Shown here one piece after another: positions 56,202 to 64,000 of a stretch of DNA of 64,000 bases (positions within the stretch are counted from its first letter, which is position 1; each line of letters begins with the position of its first letter). Made by a program: the position numbers and the translations under genes. The notes beneath the pieces are model-generated. The model had not been told where the DNA came from and did not search any database. It worked only from the letters and a program-made list of their open reading frames with translations. Origin of the DNA: Bog-473 sp963791995 (GTDB lineage Bacteria > Actinomycetota > Acidimicrobiia > Acidimicrobiales > RAAP-2); the NCBI GenBank assembly GCA_963791995.1, contig CAWBUQ010000004.1, positions 1 to 64,000 of the forward strand, read 5' to 3'.

Positions 56202-57165
56202 TTAGCGGGGCGGCGCGCCGGTGACGCCCAGGAGCGGCTCGTCGGCCGTCCCGCGCCGGACGACGACGACGGCCCCCGCCGGTCGAGCGAGCGCTCTCCG
56301 AGTGACGCTGGGTGCGTGCCACGATGATCCGGCTCGATACCAGCAACAAAAGGACGATCACCACGAGGATCAGGGCGGCGTCGTAGGAGAGGTAGTGATA
56401 GTTCTGCACCGGTGCGTCGTAGTAGGAGTAGACGACATAGGTCAGGTAGGGAAATGACCCGTGCGTCAGCGAGTGAGGCAGGGTCGGTGCGAAGTTCGCG
56501 GTGTAGATCAGCGGAGCGGTCTCACCCGCGGCGATGGCCAGGGCCAGTAAGAGCCCTGTGACGATGCCCGGCAAGGCACTCTTGAGTATGACCTTGCGCA
56601 AGCTGTAGCCGATCGACATACCCAGGGCCTCCGCTCCCTCCCGGTATCCCGTGGGCACCTGGCGCAGCGAGTTCTCTGTCGTCTTCGCGATGTAAGGGAT
56701 CACCATGATGGAGAGGATGATGAGCGCGGCCAGGAGGGAGAAGCCCCAGCCCAGCCCCACCACCAGCGCCGTGTATCCCACGTAGCCCAGCACGATGGAC
56801 GGGAACCCGGTCAGGATGTCCGACGCCGTGCGCAATGGCCCGCTCAGCTTGCCGCTGCGCTTGTCTGGCCGAGCCATCTCGGCCAGGTGGATGCCTGCCA
56901 GCACTCCGACCGTCCCGGCAATGAGGAAGACGCCGAGCATCAGGATGAGCGTGCCCAGGATCTGGTCGCGCAGGCCACCACCGGCCGGGGTCAGCTTGGT
57001 CCACAGCACGCTCCACTGCCAGTGCGGCAGAGCTTTGGTGAGGACGCTGATGAGGAGCCAGGCGGCGGGCGCCATGATGAGGAACAGCGCCAGGTAGGTG
57101 AGCGCCCGCCAAATGCCCGTCGAGACCCGCCGCCGCCGTGTCGCGGGCGCGGCGGCCAGTGTCAT
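56202..57165 (-). CDS. pstA: phosphate ABC transporter permease PstA (C-terminal frameshift)
   Basis: The ~320-residue permease has about six helices with PstA segments: LAEMARPDKRSG, SDILTGFPSIVLGYVGY, and the EAA loop GYREGAEALGMSIGYSLRKVILKSALPGIVTGLLLA. It starts at ATG 57165, overlapping the pstC stop by one base (TGATG). The uninterrupted frame runs to 56110 with an Arg-rich tail overlapping the next gene. If one base is surplus in the GCTCGCTCG run near 56295, the protein instead ends normally with RRGTADEPLLGVTGAPPR at 56202, which I prefer. It forms the high-affinity phosphate importer with PstB, PstS and PstC. Confidence 0.9.
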
Positions 57166-58253
57166 CAGGCTCCTCCCACCGGTGCGTGTACGCGGCCCGT
57201 GCGGTTGACGATGAGCCTTGCCACCAGGTTCACCGCGACGGAGATGACGGCCAGCACGAGCGCAAGCTCGGCCAGGGTGGCGACGGCGAAGCCCGTCCCA
57301 TCGGTCAGCGCCCCGTCGAGCTGCTGAAGGATCGTGGCGGCCACTGTGGTGAAGGGGAGGTAGACCGTGTGGGGGATCTGAAGCGACGCTCCCCCAATCA
57401 TGGCGATGGCGATGGTCTCGCCGAGCGCCCGTCCCAGGCCGAGGACTGTTGCGCCGATGATGCCAGAGCGCACCCAGGGAAGGGTGACCTTGTTGGAGAC
57501 CTCCCAGTCGGTCATGCCCAGGGCCAGCGCCCCCTCCTTGGGCAGGGGCGGTACCTGCATGAAGAGGTCGCGAGTGGTCGAGGTGATGATCGGCACGATC
57601 ATGAGGGCGAGCACGATGCCCGCTGAGAGCAGGCCCTCGCCGGAGCCCACAGGGTTCCGGAAATAGCGCAAAACCGGCACGTCGGGCATGTGGTCGGCCA
57701 CGACCGGATAGACGTGTTGGGCCAGCCAGGGCCCGAAAGTCAGGATGCCCCAGAGTCCGAGCACCACGCTCGGAATGCCGGCCAGGATCTCGACGGTGAA
57801 GCCAAGCGGCCGCGAGACCCAGGTCGGCATCCGCTCGGTGAGCGCAAAAGCGGCTCCGATGGACAGGGGCAGCGCTATGACAATGGCGATGATCGACGAC
57901 GCGATCGTGCCCCAGATGATTGCCCAGGCCCCGAACTGGGCCCCCGTCTGGTGGGCCACGCCGTCGGTATGCACGACGGCGCCGTAGCCGTTGCCGTAAG
58001 TCCAGTTGCGCCCGTAAAGGAAGTACCAGCCGTTGACACGAATTGCGGGCCACGCCTTGAGCGCGAGCACCGTCACCGCGAAGACCAGCGCGGCCAGGGG
58101 CAGGACGACGGCCACCCAGGCCGAGCCCCGCCAGGCGTGCTCCTCGTTCCGGCGAGCGAAATCGGCGATGCGCCGAGGTAGGGAGGGCTTTCCCAAAGGC
58201 TCCGCGTGCGGCGTGGCGGGGACCTGCCCCGCCACGCCGCCGAGAGTTGCCAT
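57165..58253 (-). CDS. pstC: phosphate ABC transporter permease PstC
   Basis: The 362-residue permease has six helices and the PstC landmarks IWGTIASSIIAIVIALPLSIG, FTVEILAGIPSVVLGLWGI and the EAA loop PKEGALALGMTDWEVSNKVTLPWVRSGIIGATVLGLGRALGETIA. ATG 58253 overlaps the pstS stop by one base (TAATG), indicating translational coupling. A longer upstream frame exists, but the overlap start gives the usual length. Confidence 0.93.
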   Translation of the reverse strand: MATLGGVAGQVPATPHAEPLGKPSLPRRIADFARRNEEHAWRGSAWVAVVLPLAALVFAVTVLALKAWPAIRVNGWYFLYGRNWTYGNGYGAVVHTDGVAHQTGAQFGAWAIIWGTIASSIIAIVIALPLSIGAAFALTERMPTWVSRPLGFTVEILAGIPSVVLGLWGILTFGPWLAQHVYPVVADHMPDVPVLRYFRNPVGSGEGLLSAGIVLALMIVPIITSTTRDLFMQVPPLPKEGALALGMTDWEVSNKVTLPWVRSGIIGATVLGLGRALGETIAIAMIGGASLQIPHTVYLPFTTVAATILQQLDGALTDGTGFAVATLAELALVLAVISVAVNLVARLIVNRTGRVHAPVGGA

Positions 58254-59374
58254 TACTTGATGGCCAGGATTTGCTTTACTGACTGCGCCTGGACCTTCGC
58301 GGGCAGCGCTTGGAAGTTCACCTGGGACAGGTACGACGTTGCTGCGCCATACTTCACGTTCATCGCCCATTCGAGCACCGAGCGGATGTTCTTGGCGGTC
58401 GAGCTCGACGACTGGTGCGTGCTGACGATCGCGTACTCGTAATTGACGATCGGGTAGCCATTGTTGATGTTGCCGTAGATCAACGAGATGGTGCCGTTGG
58501 CGGGAGTCTTCTTGACGAAGCCGGCCGCCTCGGCGGCGATGGCCTGCTGCGTCGGCAACAGGTACTGACCCTTGGGGTTGCCCAGGGCGGCGTAGCCCAA
58601 TCCGGCCTGGAGCGACTGGGTCAGGTAGGAGACACCGACGTAGGCGATGCAGCCAACCGTGGCCTTACAGCCCGACACCATGCCCGAGTTGCCGTTCTCA
58701 CCGAGCGCACCGGGAGCAGCCGGCCACTGTACGGAAGTGTTGTAGCCGACCTTGGCGCCCCAACCCGAGGGGTCGGCCTTGGACAGATAGCTCGTCCACA
58801 AGAAGGTGTCACCCGAGCTGTCGGAGCGGTGCAGTGCCACGACCGGGGTGCTCGGCAGTGTGACGCCCGGGTTCAGCTTGGTGATGGCCGAGTCGTTCCA
58901 CTTGGTGATCGTGCCCTGATACATCTCCGAGAGCACCTTGCCGCTCAGCTTGAGGTGGGTGGTGATTCCCGGGACGTTATAAGCCGCCATCTGGGCCGAG
59001 ATGACCAATGGGATGTTTTTGAGGTCGGGGTTGGACTGGGTGACACTCGGCGCGAGGTAGGCGTCAGAGCCACCGATGTCGATTGTGCCGTTCTCGGCCT
59101 CGGAGATCCCCGTGCCCGACCCGGTGCCAGCCGTCTGGATCGTCGTGGTCGGGTACTTCTCGTTGTACCCGCCTGACCACAGGTTGAACAGTGGGTAGAG
59201 CAGTGTCGAGCCCGTCTCGGTCACGGTCCCACCCGAAGGCGTTTCGACGCCGCTCTTGGGCAGGGTGGCGGCGGACGCGACCGAGCCGAACACCAGCGAG
59301 CTCAATGCGAGTCCGCCGACTGCAGCGACGACCAAACCCCGGTTCAGTCGTGTCGCGCGCATCAATGTTTTCAC
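58253..59374 (-). CDS. pstS: phosphate-binding protein PstS
   Basis: The 373-residue exported protein begins with GTG 59374, eight bases after an AAGGAGAG site, and a signal peptide (LVVAAVGGLALSSLVFGSVASAA). Phosphate ligands are expected in TETGSTLLYPL, TAGTGSGTGI and ALHRSDSSGDTFLW, the last being the typical RSDxSG loop. It catches inorganic phosphate and delivers it to PstCA. It lies 96 bases from pstB and is fused by overlap to pstC. Confidence 0.95.
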   Translation of the reverse strand: MKTLMRATRLNRGLVVAAVGGLALSSLVFGSVASAATLPKSGVETPSGGTVTETGSTLLYPLFNLWSGGYNEKYPTTTIQTAGTGSGTGISEAENGTIDIGGSDAYLAPSVTQSNPDLKNIPLVISAQMAAYNVPGITTHLKLSGKVLSEMYQGTITKWNDSAITKLNPGVTLPSTPVVALHRSDSSGDTFLWTSYLSKADPSGWGAKVGYNTSVQWPAAPGALGENGNSGMVSGCKATVGCIAYVGVSYLTQSLQAGLGYAALGNPKGQYLLPTQQAIAAEAAGFVKKTPANGTISLIYGNINNGYPIVNYEYAIVSTHQSSSSTAKNIRSVLEWAMNVKYGAATSYLSQVNFQALPAKVQAQSVKQILAIK

Positions 59375-59470
59375 GGGTTTCTCTCCTTGTTGGTTTCCGT
59401 TGATTGGGTGCGGCTTTCGGGATCTCTCGCCAGATCGCGCCAATGCGGAGTGGTAGCCGGGCGCCCGGCT

Positions 59471-60332
59471 CTAGCCCATCCGGCCGGTTACGTAGCGCTC
59501 TGTGTCGCTGTGCGACGGCCGGTTGAAGAGGTCCTCAGTGGACCCGTACTCCATGAGCTGCCCTTGGTAGAAGAACATCGTGTTGTTCGAGACCCGCACG
59601 GCCTGCCCGAGGTTGTGGGTGACCACGATCAGCGTCAGCGCCGGGGTCAGCGTCTTGAGGAGATCTTCGATCGATTCTGTCGTTACCGGGTCGAGCGCGG
59701 ACGTCGGCTCGTCGAGGAGCAGGACCTCGGGTCCGACGGCGAGGGCGCGGGCCAGGCAGAGCAATTGCTGCTGGCCACCCGAGAGGCGGAAGGGTGAGTC
59801 GTTCAGCCGGTCCTTGACCGCGTCCCACAGGCCGACTTCCGTGAGGCGCCGCTCACAGACGATGTCGAGCTGCTTTCCCTTGGCGATGCGGTGCGCCTTC
59901 ACCCCCGCCACCACGTTGTCCTTGATGGACATGGGGAAAGGATTGGGCCGCTGGAAGCAGCATGCCGACCCGGCGTCGCAGTGTGAGGAGGTCGACGTGC
60001 TGGCCCCAGAGGCTCTCGTCGTCGAGCGTCGCGTCGCCGGTCCGGGTGAAGCCGGGCACCCGGTCGTTCATGCGGTTCAGCGTGCGCAAGAAGGTGGACT
60101 TGCCCGAACCGGTGGGCCCGATCAGTGCCGTGATGGACCCGCGCTTGATGTCGACGTTGACGTCGTCGAGGACGATGCGACCCGAGAACCCGAGACACAA
60201 CTTGACTGAGCGCATCACGTGCTCGGGCCGGGAGGCGTCGGGGTCGAGCGATCTGAGGGCTTCGTCGATGCCTGATTGCCCGTCGGTTGTAACAGGACTG
60301 CGACGCGTGCCGATCGATTCACCATCTGCCAC
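59471..60332 (-). CDS. pstB: phosphate ABC transporter ATPase PstB (one frameshift)
   Basis: The corrected product is about 286 residues. It has Walker A GPTGSGKST, the phosphate-importer Q-loop region VGMLFQRPNPFPMSIKDNV, the ABC signature RLSGGQQQL and Walker B EVLLLDEPTSALD. The two parts lie in different frames; a surplus base at about 59955-59958 within the Q-loop codons separates them, and restores FQRPNPFP when removed. GTG 60332 is the probable start. The gene lies upstream of pstS, so the order here is pstB-pstS-pstC-pstA instead of the common pstSCAB. Confidence 0.93.
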
Positions 60333-60450
60333 CCCACGGAACGTAGCCAGGGCAGGTAAACGTTTGGCAACAACAGCGCAACCCCTGGGTGAACAGTTGG
60401 CCAATGATGGGATTCCGCGCCCAGGCTCAGCCTGGGCCAAGGCCCAAGTC

Positions 60451-61341
60451 CTAACCCTGCAGGACCCCGGTTGCCTCCGCCTGGTGGCTCATTGCCTCTC
60501 GGTGCGACGCCCCGATGGCGGCGACGATGCCCGGGGCCCAGGCGATGATCGCGAGGTCCGCCAGGGCGACCGGGATGGCCAGCGCCAGCGCCGCCCCGGT
60601 GGAGAAGAGGGCGGTGACGCCGAAGGCTCCGCCCACGAAGACGGTCACCAGCCAGGCGATCCACCAGTGCAGCACCCGCGGCCGGTGGGGGTCCCCCGGC
60701 GGGAGGCAGTTGCGCACCGCTTGATACGGGATCCACAAGTTGACGATGGGCACGAACCAGGACCCCACGCCCCAACCGGGCGAATGGTCCGACGGGATCC
60801 CGAGCGCGCGAGCGGCCGAGGCGGCGCGGTGTTGCCAGACCAGGGCGAAGATCACCGCGACGATGAAGACGAGGCTGACGAGCAGCGACGCGGGTGTGGC
60901 GGCGGCCGGGCCGCTGTAGGACGGGGGTGTGATGTTGTGCTGGGCGTCGTGCCACTCGACCCGGAACTGGTTCCCGACCGCGAGGTACCGGCTCGCATTG
61001 ATGCGCACGATGACGAGGTTGACGATGCTGCAGATCGCGGGGAGGACCACCGCGATGCGGGCGACGGCGCTCATGCGCAGCTCGGCGGCGACGAGGTCGC
61101 CGGCGTTCGAAACGGACAGGCGTTGCGAAGCGACCGCCCACGGCGCGACCTGGCTGGCCGGACCCTGCGGCGGCGAGGCGCCCGCCCATGGCGGCGGAGG
61201 CGGGTGCTGGGGCAGGACGGTCGACTCGGTCCAGGTGTAGCCGTCCCACCAGCGCTGCCCCGGGCCGCCGGCGGGATCCGGGTACCACCCCGGCGGCGCG
61301 CCGGGTAGCCGTCTTGCTCGCTCACCCCTCCATCCTGCCAA
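60451..61341 (-). CDS. DUF4328 membrane protein with DUF2510 N-terminal motif
   Basis: The ~296-residue protein starts with a DUF2510-type motif (PPGWYPDPAGGPGQRWWDGYTWTEST), then a Pro-rich linker, and four to five membrane helices matching the DUF4328 family, with GWGVGSWFVPIVNLWIPYQAVRN as its hallmark. The start is unclear: TTG 61341 keeps the frame, while a nearby GTG at 61325 is out of frame. No function is known; related proteins are common in actinobacteria. Confidence 0.78.
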   Translation of the reverse strand: MAGWRGERARRLPGAPPGWYPDPAGGPGQRWWDGYTWTESTVLPQHPPPPPWAGASPPQGPASQVAPWAVASQRLSVSNAGDLVAAELRMSAVARIAVVLPAICSIVNLVIVRINASRYLAVGNQFRVEWHDAQHNITPPSYSGPAAATPASLLVSLVFIVAVIFALVWQHRAASAARALGIPSDHSPGWGVGSWFVPIVNLWIPYQAVRNCLPPGDPHRPRVLHWWIAWLVTVFVGGAFGVTALFSTGAALALAIPVALADLAIIAWAPGIVAAIGASHREAMSHQAEATGVLQG

Positions 61342-61395
61342 AGCTCCTGCACTGCCCTGGAACGGGCTGCTCCCCGATGTCGTGCTTCGCCTCGG

Positions 61396-61500
61396 TTCAC
61401 GCGCATCTTCGTGGCCGGCGGGACCGGGGCCATCGGGCGCCCGCTGATCCCCTTGCTCGTCGCGGCCAGGCACGACGTCACCGTGTTCCTCCCGCACTGA
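61396..61500 (+). pseudogene. NAD-dependent epimerase/dehydratase, N-terminal fragment
   Basis: A 34-codon stretch reads RIFVAGGTGAIGRPLIPLLVA and then a short tail ending VTVFLPH before a stop at 61498. The GGTGAIG glycine motif is the NAD-binding start of extended SDR epimerases, but the remaining ~280 residues are absent. No start codon sits before it in frame within the expected distance. It is a truncated relic. Confidence 0.7.
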
Positions 61501-61594
61501 GGAACGGACGGCATGCCCGGACCGGCCCACGAATGATGCCGATCGCCGCCACGCTGCTCGGAGCCAAGCCGCCGCGTCATCTGGACTCGCACGA

Positions 61595-62488
61595 ATGACC
61601 GCCACTGGCCCTGCGTGGGGCCTGACCCGGCGGAACCGCCGTTGGCGGGGCAGACTTTCTGTGACGCGGCCTGTGATGCGGAGCCTCGTCCCGTGGGTCC
61701 TTCTCGGCGTGCTCGTCGCCGCCACGAGGGCAGCGGGCACCGCACACTTCACGTCCACCACCGTCAGCACGAGCCGGGTCGCCGATCTGCGGGGCTCGTC
61801 GTCGGGCTACGGCGTCGTCGACTTCGTTTCGGGGAGCGTCCGTGTCACCGACGTGTCGCACACCGTCGAGTACTCGAGTACCCACGGGCAGCCGATGCGC
61901 CCCTCGGTCGTGCGCGACGTCGACGAGGAGATCGACATCGGCTCGTGGTCGTGGCAGCTCTTGGGCGGGTCCTGGATCAAGAATCGGAGGTACTCGAACC
62001 CCGATCCGCTCGGCCTCGCCGATGCCGGAGGGGTCCTCGCCCTCTCCGAGTTCGGTGGAACCGAACCTGTGGTGGGCGGGCGACCTCTCGGACGGGCGAC
62101 GGTGGACGGTGTCGCCACGACCCGCTATCTGGTCGCCCAGGCACGGCCTCGGCCCTGCGGTGCCGCGCAGGCCGCCTTCGTTGCCGGCAATTACGTCGAG
62201 CCGATGACGCTGTGGGTCGACGGGAACGGACGGCTTGTGCAAGTCCGGGAGACGACGCACATCGACCTCACATTCCCGGCGTCGCTGCGGGACAAATTCC
62301 CCCCGTCGCTGCGGACCAACCTCTTTGCCACACCCACCGGGGCCTTTGTCATGGTGGCCACATTGCACATGGGCAATTTCGGCGCTCCGGTACACATCAC
62401 GCCACCCCCTCCCAGCACGGGTGGTTCGTCGTCTTCCTCGTTCAGCGAAATGCAGATCAAGGGGACCGCCCAGAGCCACAGCTGCTAG
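61595..62488 (+). CDS. exported protein of unknown function
   Basis: The 297-residue protein has a likely signal sequence or anchor (VMRSLVPWVLLGVLVAATRAAGTA, about residues 27-50), then a Ser/Thr-rich beta-type domain (VSTSRVADLRGSSSGYGVVDFVSGSVRVTDVSHTVEYSSTHG in parts) and a Ser-rich tail. Its general pattern, a repeated mean of 'GRATVDGVATTRYLVA' and 'TLWVDGNGRLVQVRETTHIDL', is typical of LppX/MucB-like lipoproteins that read lipid ligands, but this cannot be proved by eye. It is convergent with chrA, overlapping it by four bases at the ends. Confidence 0.65.
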   Translation: MTATGPAWGLTRRNRRWRGRLSVTRPVMRSLVPWVLLGVLVAATRAAGTAHFTSTTVSTSRVADLRGSSSGYGVVDFVSGSVRVTDVSHTVEYSSTHGQPMRPSVVRDVDEEIDIGSWSWQLLGGSWIKNRRYSNPDPLGLADAGGVLALSEFGGTEPVVGGRPLGRATVDGVATTRYLVAQARPRPCGAAQAAFVAGNYVEPMTLWVDGNGRLVQVRETTHIDLTFPASLRDKFPPSLRTNLFATPTGAFVMVATLHMGNFGAPVHITPPPPSTGGSSSSSFSEMQIKGTAQSHSC

Positions 62489-63660
62489 CCCACCGGAAGC
62501 CCGGCGAGCGCCCCGACGGCGCCGATGACGCCTGCCGCCACGAGCGTCAGCACCACGCTTCGACGCAGGACGACGATGACCACCAGCGCGCCGGCGAGGA
62601 TCACCAGTTGCCACTCGTGCGCGATGGCGAGTCCGAGCGGGATGGCGGCGCCGGCGATGGCGCCGATGGCGGCCGGTCCGGCACCGGAGAGGAACGACTG
62701 CGCCAGGCGGTTGGTGCGCAGGGCGCCGAAGTGGCGAGCGCCGGCGAGAACGAAGACGAAGGAAGGCGCGAAAGCGATCAGCGCTGCGAGCAGCGCGCCA
62801 CCCAGGCCGGCGGCGGCGTAGCCCACGACGGACACGGTCTGCACCACGGGTCCCGGTGTGATCTGGCCGAGGGCCACTCCGTTGAGGAACTGGCTGTTGG
62901 TCATCCAGTGGTAGTGGTGGACGGCATCGGCCTGCATCAGCGGGATGATCACGAATCCGCCGCCGAAGGACAGCGCGCCAACTTTGAGCGCGACCCAGCT
63001 CAGCGCGCCGAGCCCACCGGTGACGACGACGGCTAACGGTGCCAGCGTGATCGACTGCGCGCGCGAGGGCGGCCGCAGACACCCCGAAACCGCGGCCTCG
63101 ACCAATCCGCAGGCGAGCAGCGCGAGGACCAGGAACGTCCCGACCGTGGCCGATGCTGCGGCACCGACAGCGGCGTAGGCGACCCAGCGTGCCCGCCGCG
63201 CCCGGACCGGACCCGCCCGGCCCCAGCTGGACGGAACGAGCGCGATGGCGGCGCCCAAGGCAACCGGTGCGACCGCTGCCCCCGCTCCGAGCGCAGCGCC
63301 CTTGATCCAGACAGGCGGATGGGAGGAGAGGAAGACGGCGGCGAGCACGATGATGGTGGCCAGCCCCGGACAGATGAAACAGGCGCCGCCGACCAGCGCT
63401 CCGTGCACGCCCCGTAGTCGCCACGCGCAGAAGATCGCCAGCTGCGTCGAGGCCGGTCCCGGAAGGAGGTTGGTGGCCGCGATGGCGTCTTCGAACTCGG
63501 TCTCGTCGAGCCATCGCTCGCGCGCCACGGCGAGCCGCCGCAGCATGGCGATGTGCGTCGGTGGGCCGCCGAAACCGGTGCAGCCGATGCGCCCCCATTC
63601 CCGGGCGATGGTGCGGAGCGGGACGTCGGGACGTGCGTCCGGGACCGGCTCGTCCGCCAT
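62485..63660 (-). CDS. chrA: chromate transporter ChrA
   Basis: The 391-residue protein is a full two-domain ChrA. Both halves show the family marks: the N-half has CTGFGGPPTHI and LLPGPASTQLA; the C-half has SFGGGFVIIPLM and LGQITPGPVVQT. About ten to twelve helices are expected. Members export chromate, sometimes coupled to the membrane potential, and give chromate resistance. ATG 63660 is used (MADEPVPD), giving normal length. No ChrB regulator is adjacent. Confidence 0.9.
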   Translation of the reverse strand: MADEPVPDARPDVPLRTIAREWGRIGCTGFGGPPTHIAMLRRLAVARERWLDETEFEDAIAATNLLPGPASTQLAIFCAWRLRGVHGALVGGACFICPGLATIIVLAAVFLSSHPPVWIKGAALGAGAAVAPVALGAAIALVPSSWGRAGPVRARRARWVAYAAVGAAASATVGTFLVLALLACGLVEAAVSGCLRPPSRAQSITLAPLAVVVTGGLGALSWVALKVGALSFGGGFVIIPLMQADAVHHYHWMTNSQFLNGVALGQITPGPVVQTVSVVGYAAAGLGGALLAALIAFAPSFVFVLAGARHFGALRTNRLAQSFLSGAGPAAIGAIAGAAIPLGLAIAHEWQLVILAGALVVIVVLRRSVVLTLVAAGVIGAVGALAGLPVG

Positions 63661-63794
63661 CGCCTCATGTTGGCATGGCATGCCCTGGCGCGTGGCGTGC
63701 CGCCGCCTGGGATGTGATGCTCGACTCCCAAGCGGCACGAGGGCGCGCGGGGCGAGGCGTCCGGCGGTGACGGTCAAGTTGTGAGATTTGCTGA

Positions 63795-64000
63795 CTACGC
63801 GGCCCTCTCGGTGATGGTGACCGCGAAGCCGAGGGCTTCGATCCGATGCTGGAGCCGCTTCGCCTCGCGCACAGGATCGTTCCGTCGGTCGAAGTAGTCA
63901 CTGCCGGGGTCTTCGTAGAGGGCACCATTGGTGAGCAAGTGCCAGGCCACGGCCAAGATGGAGTTGGCCACCGCCACGGTGGCATTGTTGGCGCCGCGTC
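63795..64000 (-). mobile_element. IS110-family transposase, C-terminal part (runs off the window)
   Basis: The last ~68 residues of a transposase are visible, entering from beyond the right edge: RGANNATVAVANSILAVAWH, then GALYEDPGSDYFDRRNDP and RLQHRIEALGF. This arrangement (short helix after an R-G-x-x-x-A motif, then DYFDRR) matches the C-terminus of IS110/IS116/IS902-type transposases. The catalytic DEDD domain and the element's other end lie outside the window. Confidence 0.8.

Noticed and set aside
61577..63598. A 673-codon minus-strand open frame
   Set aside because: It is an alternative frame over chrA and the exported protein, with Arg-rich nonsense composition.

Overview
The window is a high-GC chromosome segment from an actinobacterium. 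The gene set (SCO6745-type protein, DUF2510 tails, PLDc_N/SHOCT membrane proteins, Sap/GAP-family protein, MenB, bacterial PH-domain pair) fits a soil Actinomycetota, possibly the class Acidimicrobiia; the lineage is an inference from composition and gene content. No rRNA or complete tRNA gene was seen. The last bases hold the C-terminus of an IS110-type transposase that runs off the edge.

Layout. 1-8900 is an accessory, partly lower-GC stretch: a tRNA 3'-end remnant with short direct repeats, a truncated tyrosine recombinase, a secreted GH26-like glycosidase, a DksA/TraR zinc-finger protein, a large multi-pass membrane protein and several small tandem repeats in gene-poor DNA. 8900-17350 carries an anchored protein, a Baeyer-Villiger-type flavin monooxygenase, a LysR regulator, a secreted phosphoesterase and a divergent MFS exporter/MarR pair. 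17390-23900 has a TauD-like dioxygenase, three consecutive exported proteins with TasA/camelysin-like leaders, a GDSL hydrolase and an AAA ATPase. 24040-43100 has a PAS-GGDEF-EAL protein, menB, an antiporter, a fucosidase, an arylamine N-acetyltransferase, a DUF2252 protein and a dispersed family of PLDc_N/SHOCT proteins. 43220-50070 has a large PTPS-related membrane protein, a TetR/P450 operon and two PH-domain proteins. 51070-60330 is a long minus-strand run: pstB-pstS-pstC-pstA (phosphate uptake), then a nitrobindin-like protein, acyl-CoA dehydrogenase, M20 amidohydrolase, SDR, NIPSNAP-like protein and cupin. The end holds a DUF4328 protein, an epimerase fragment, a secreted protein, chrA and the transposase.

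The most striking global feature is that at least ten otherwise convincing genes are broken by single extra bases, all of the same sign (+1). In the phosphoesterase gene two internal repeats differ by exactly one inserted A, which pins the event. The uniform sign and conserved downstream protein argue for insertion-type sequencing errors rather than gene decay, so the corrected coordinates given here span both frames. The most interesting candidate systems are the three-gene exported-protein operon at 18722-21699 and the PLDc_N/SHOCT/DUF6325 family.
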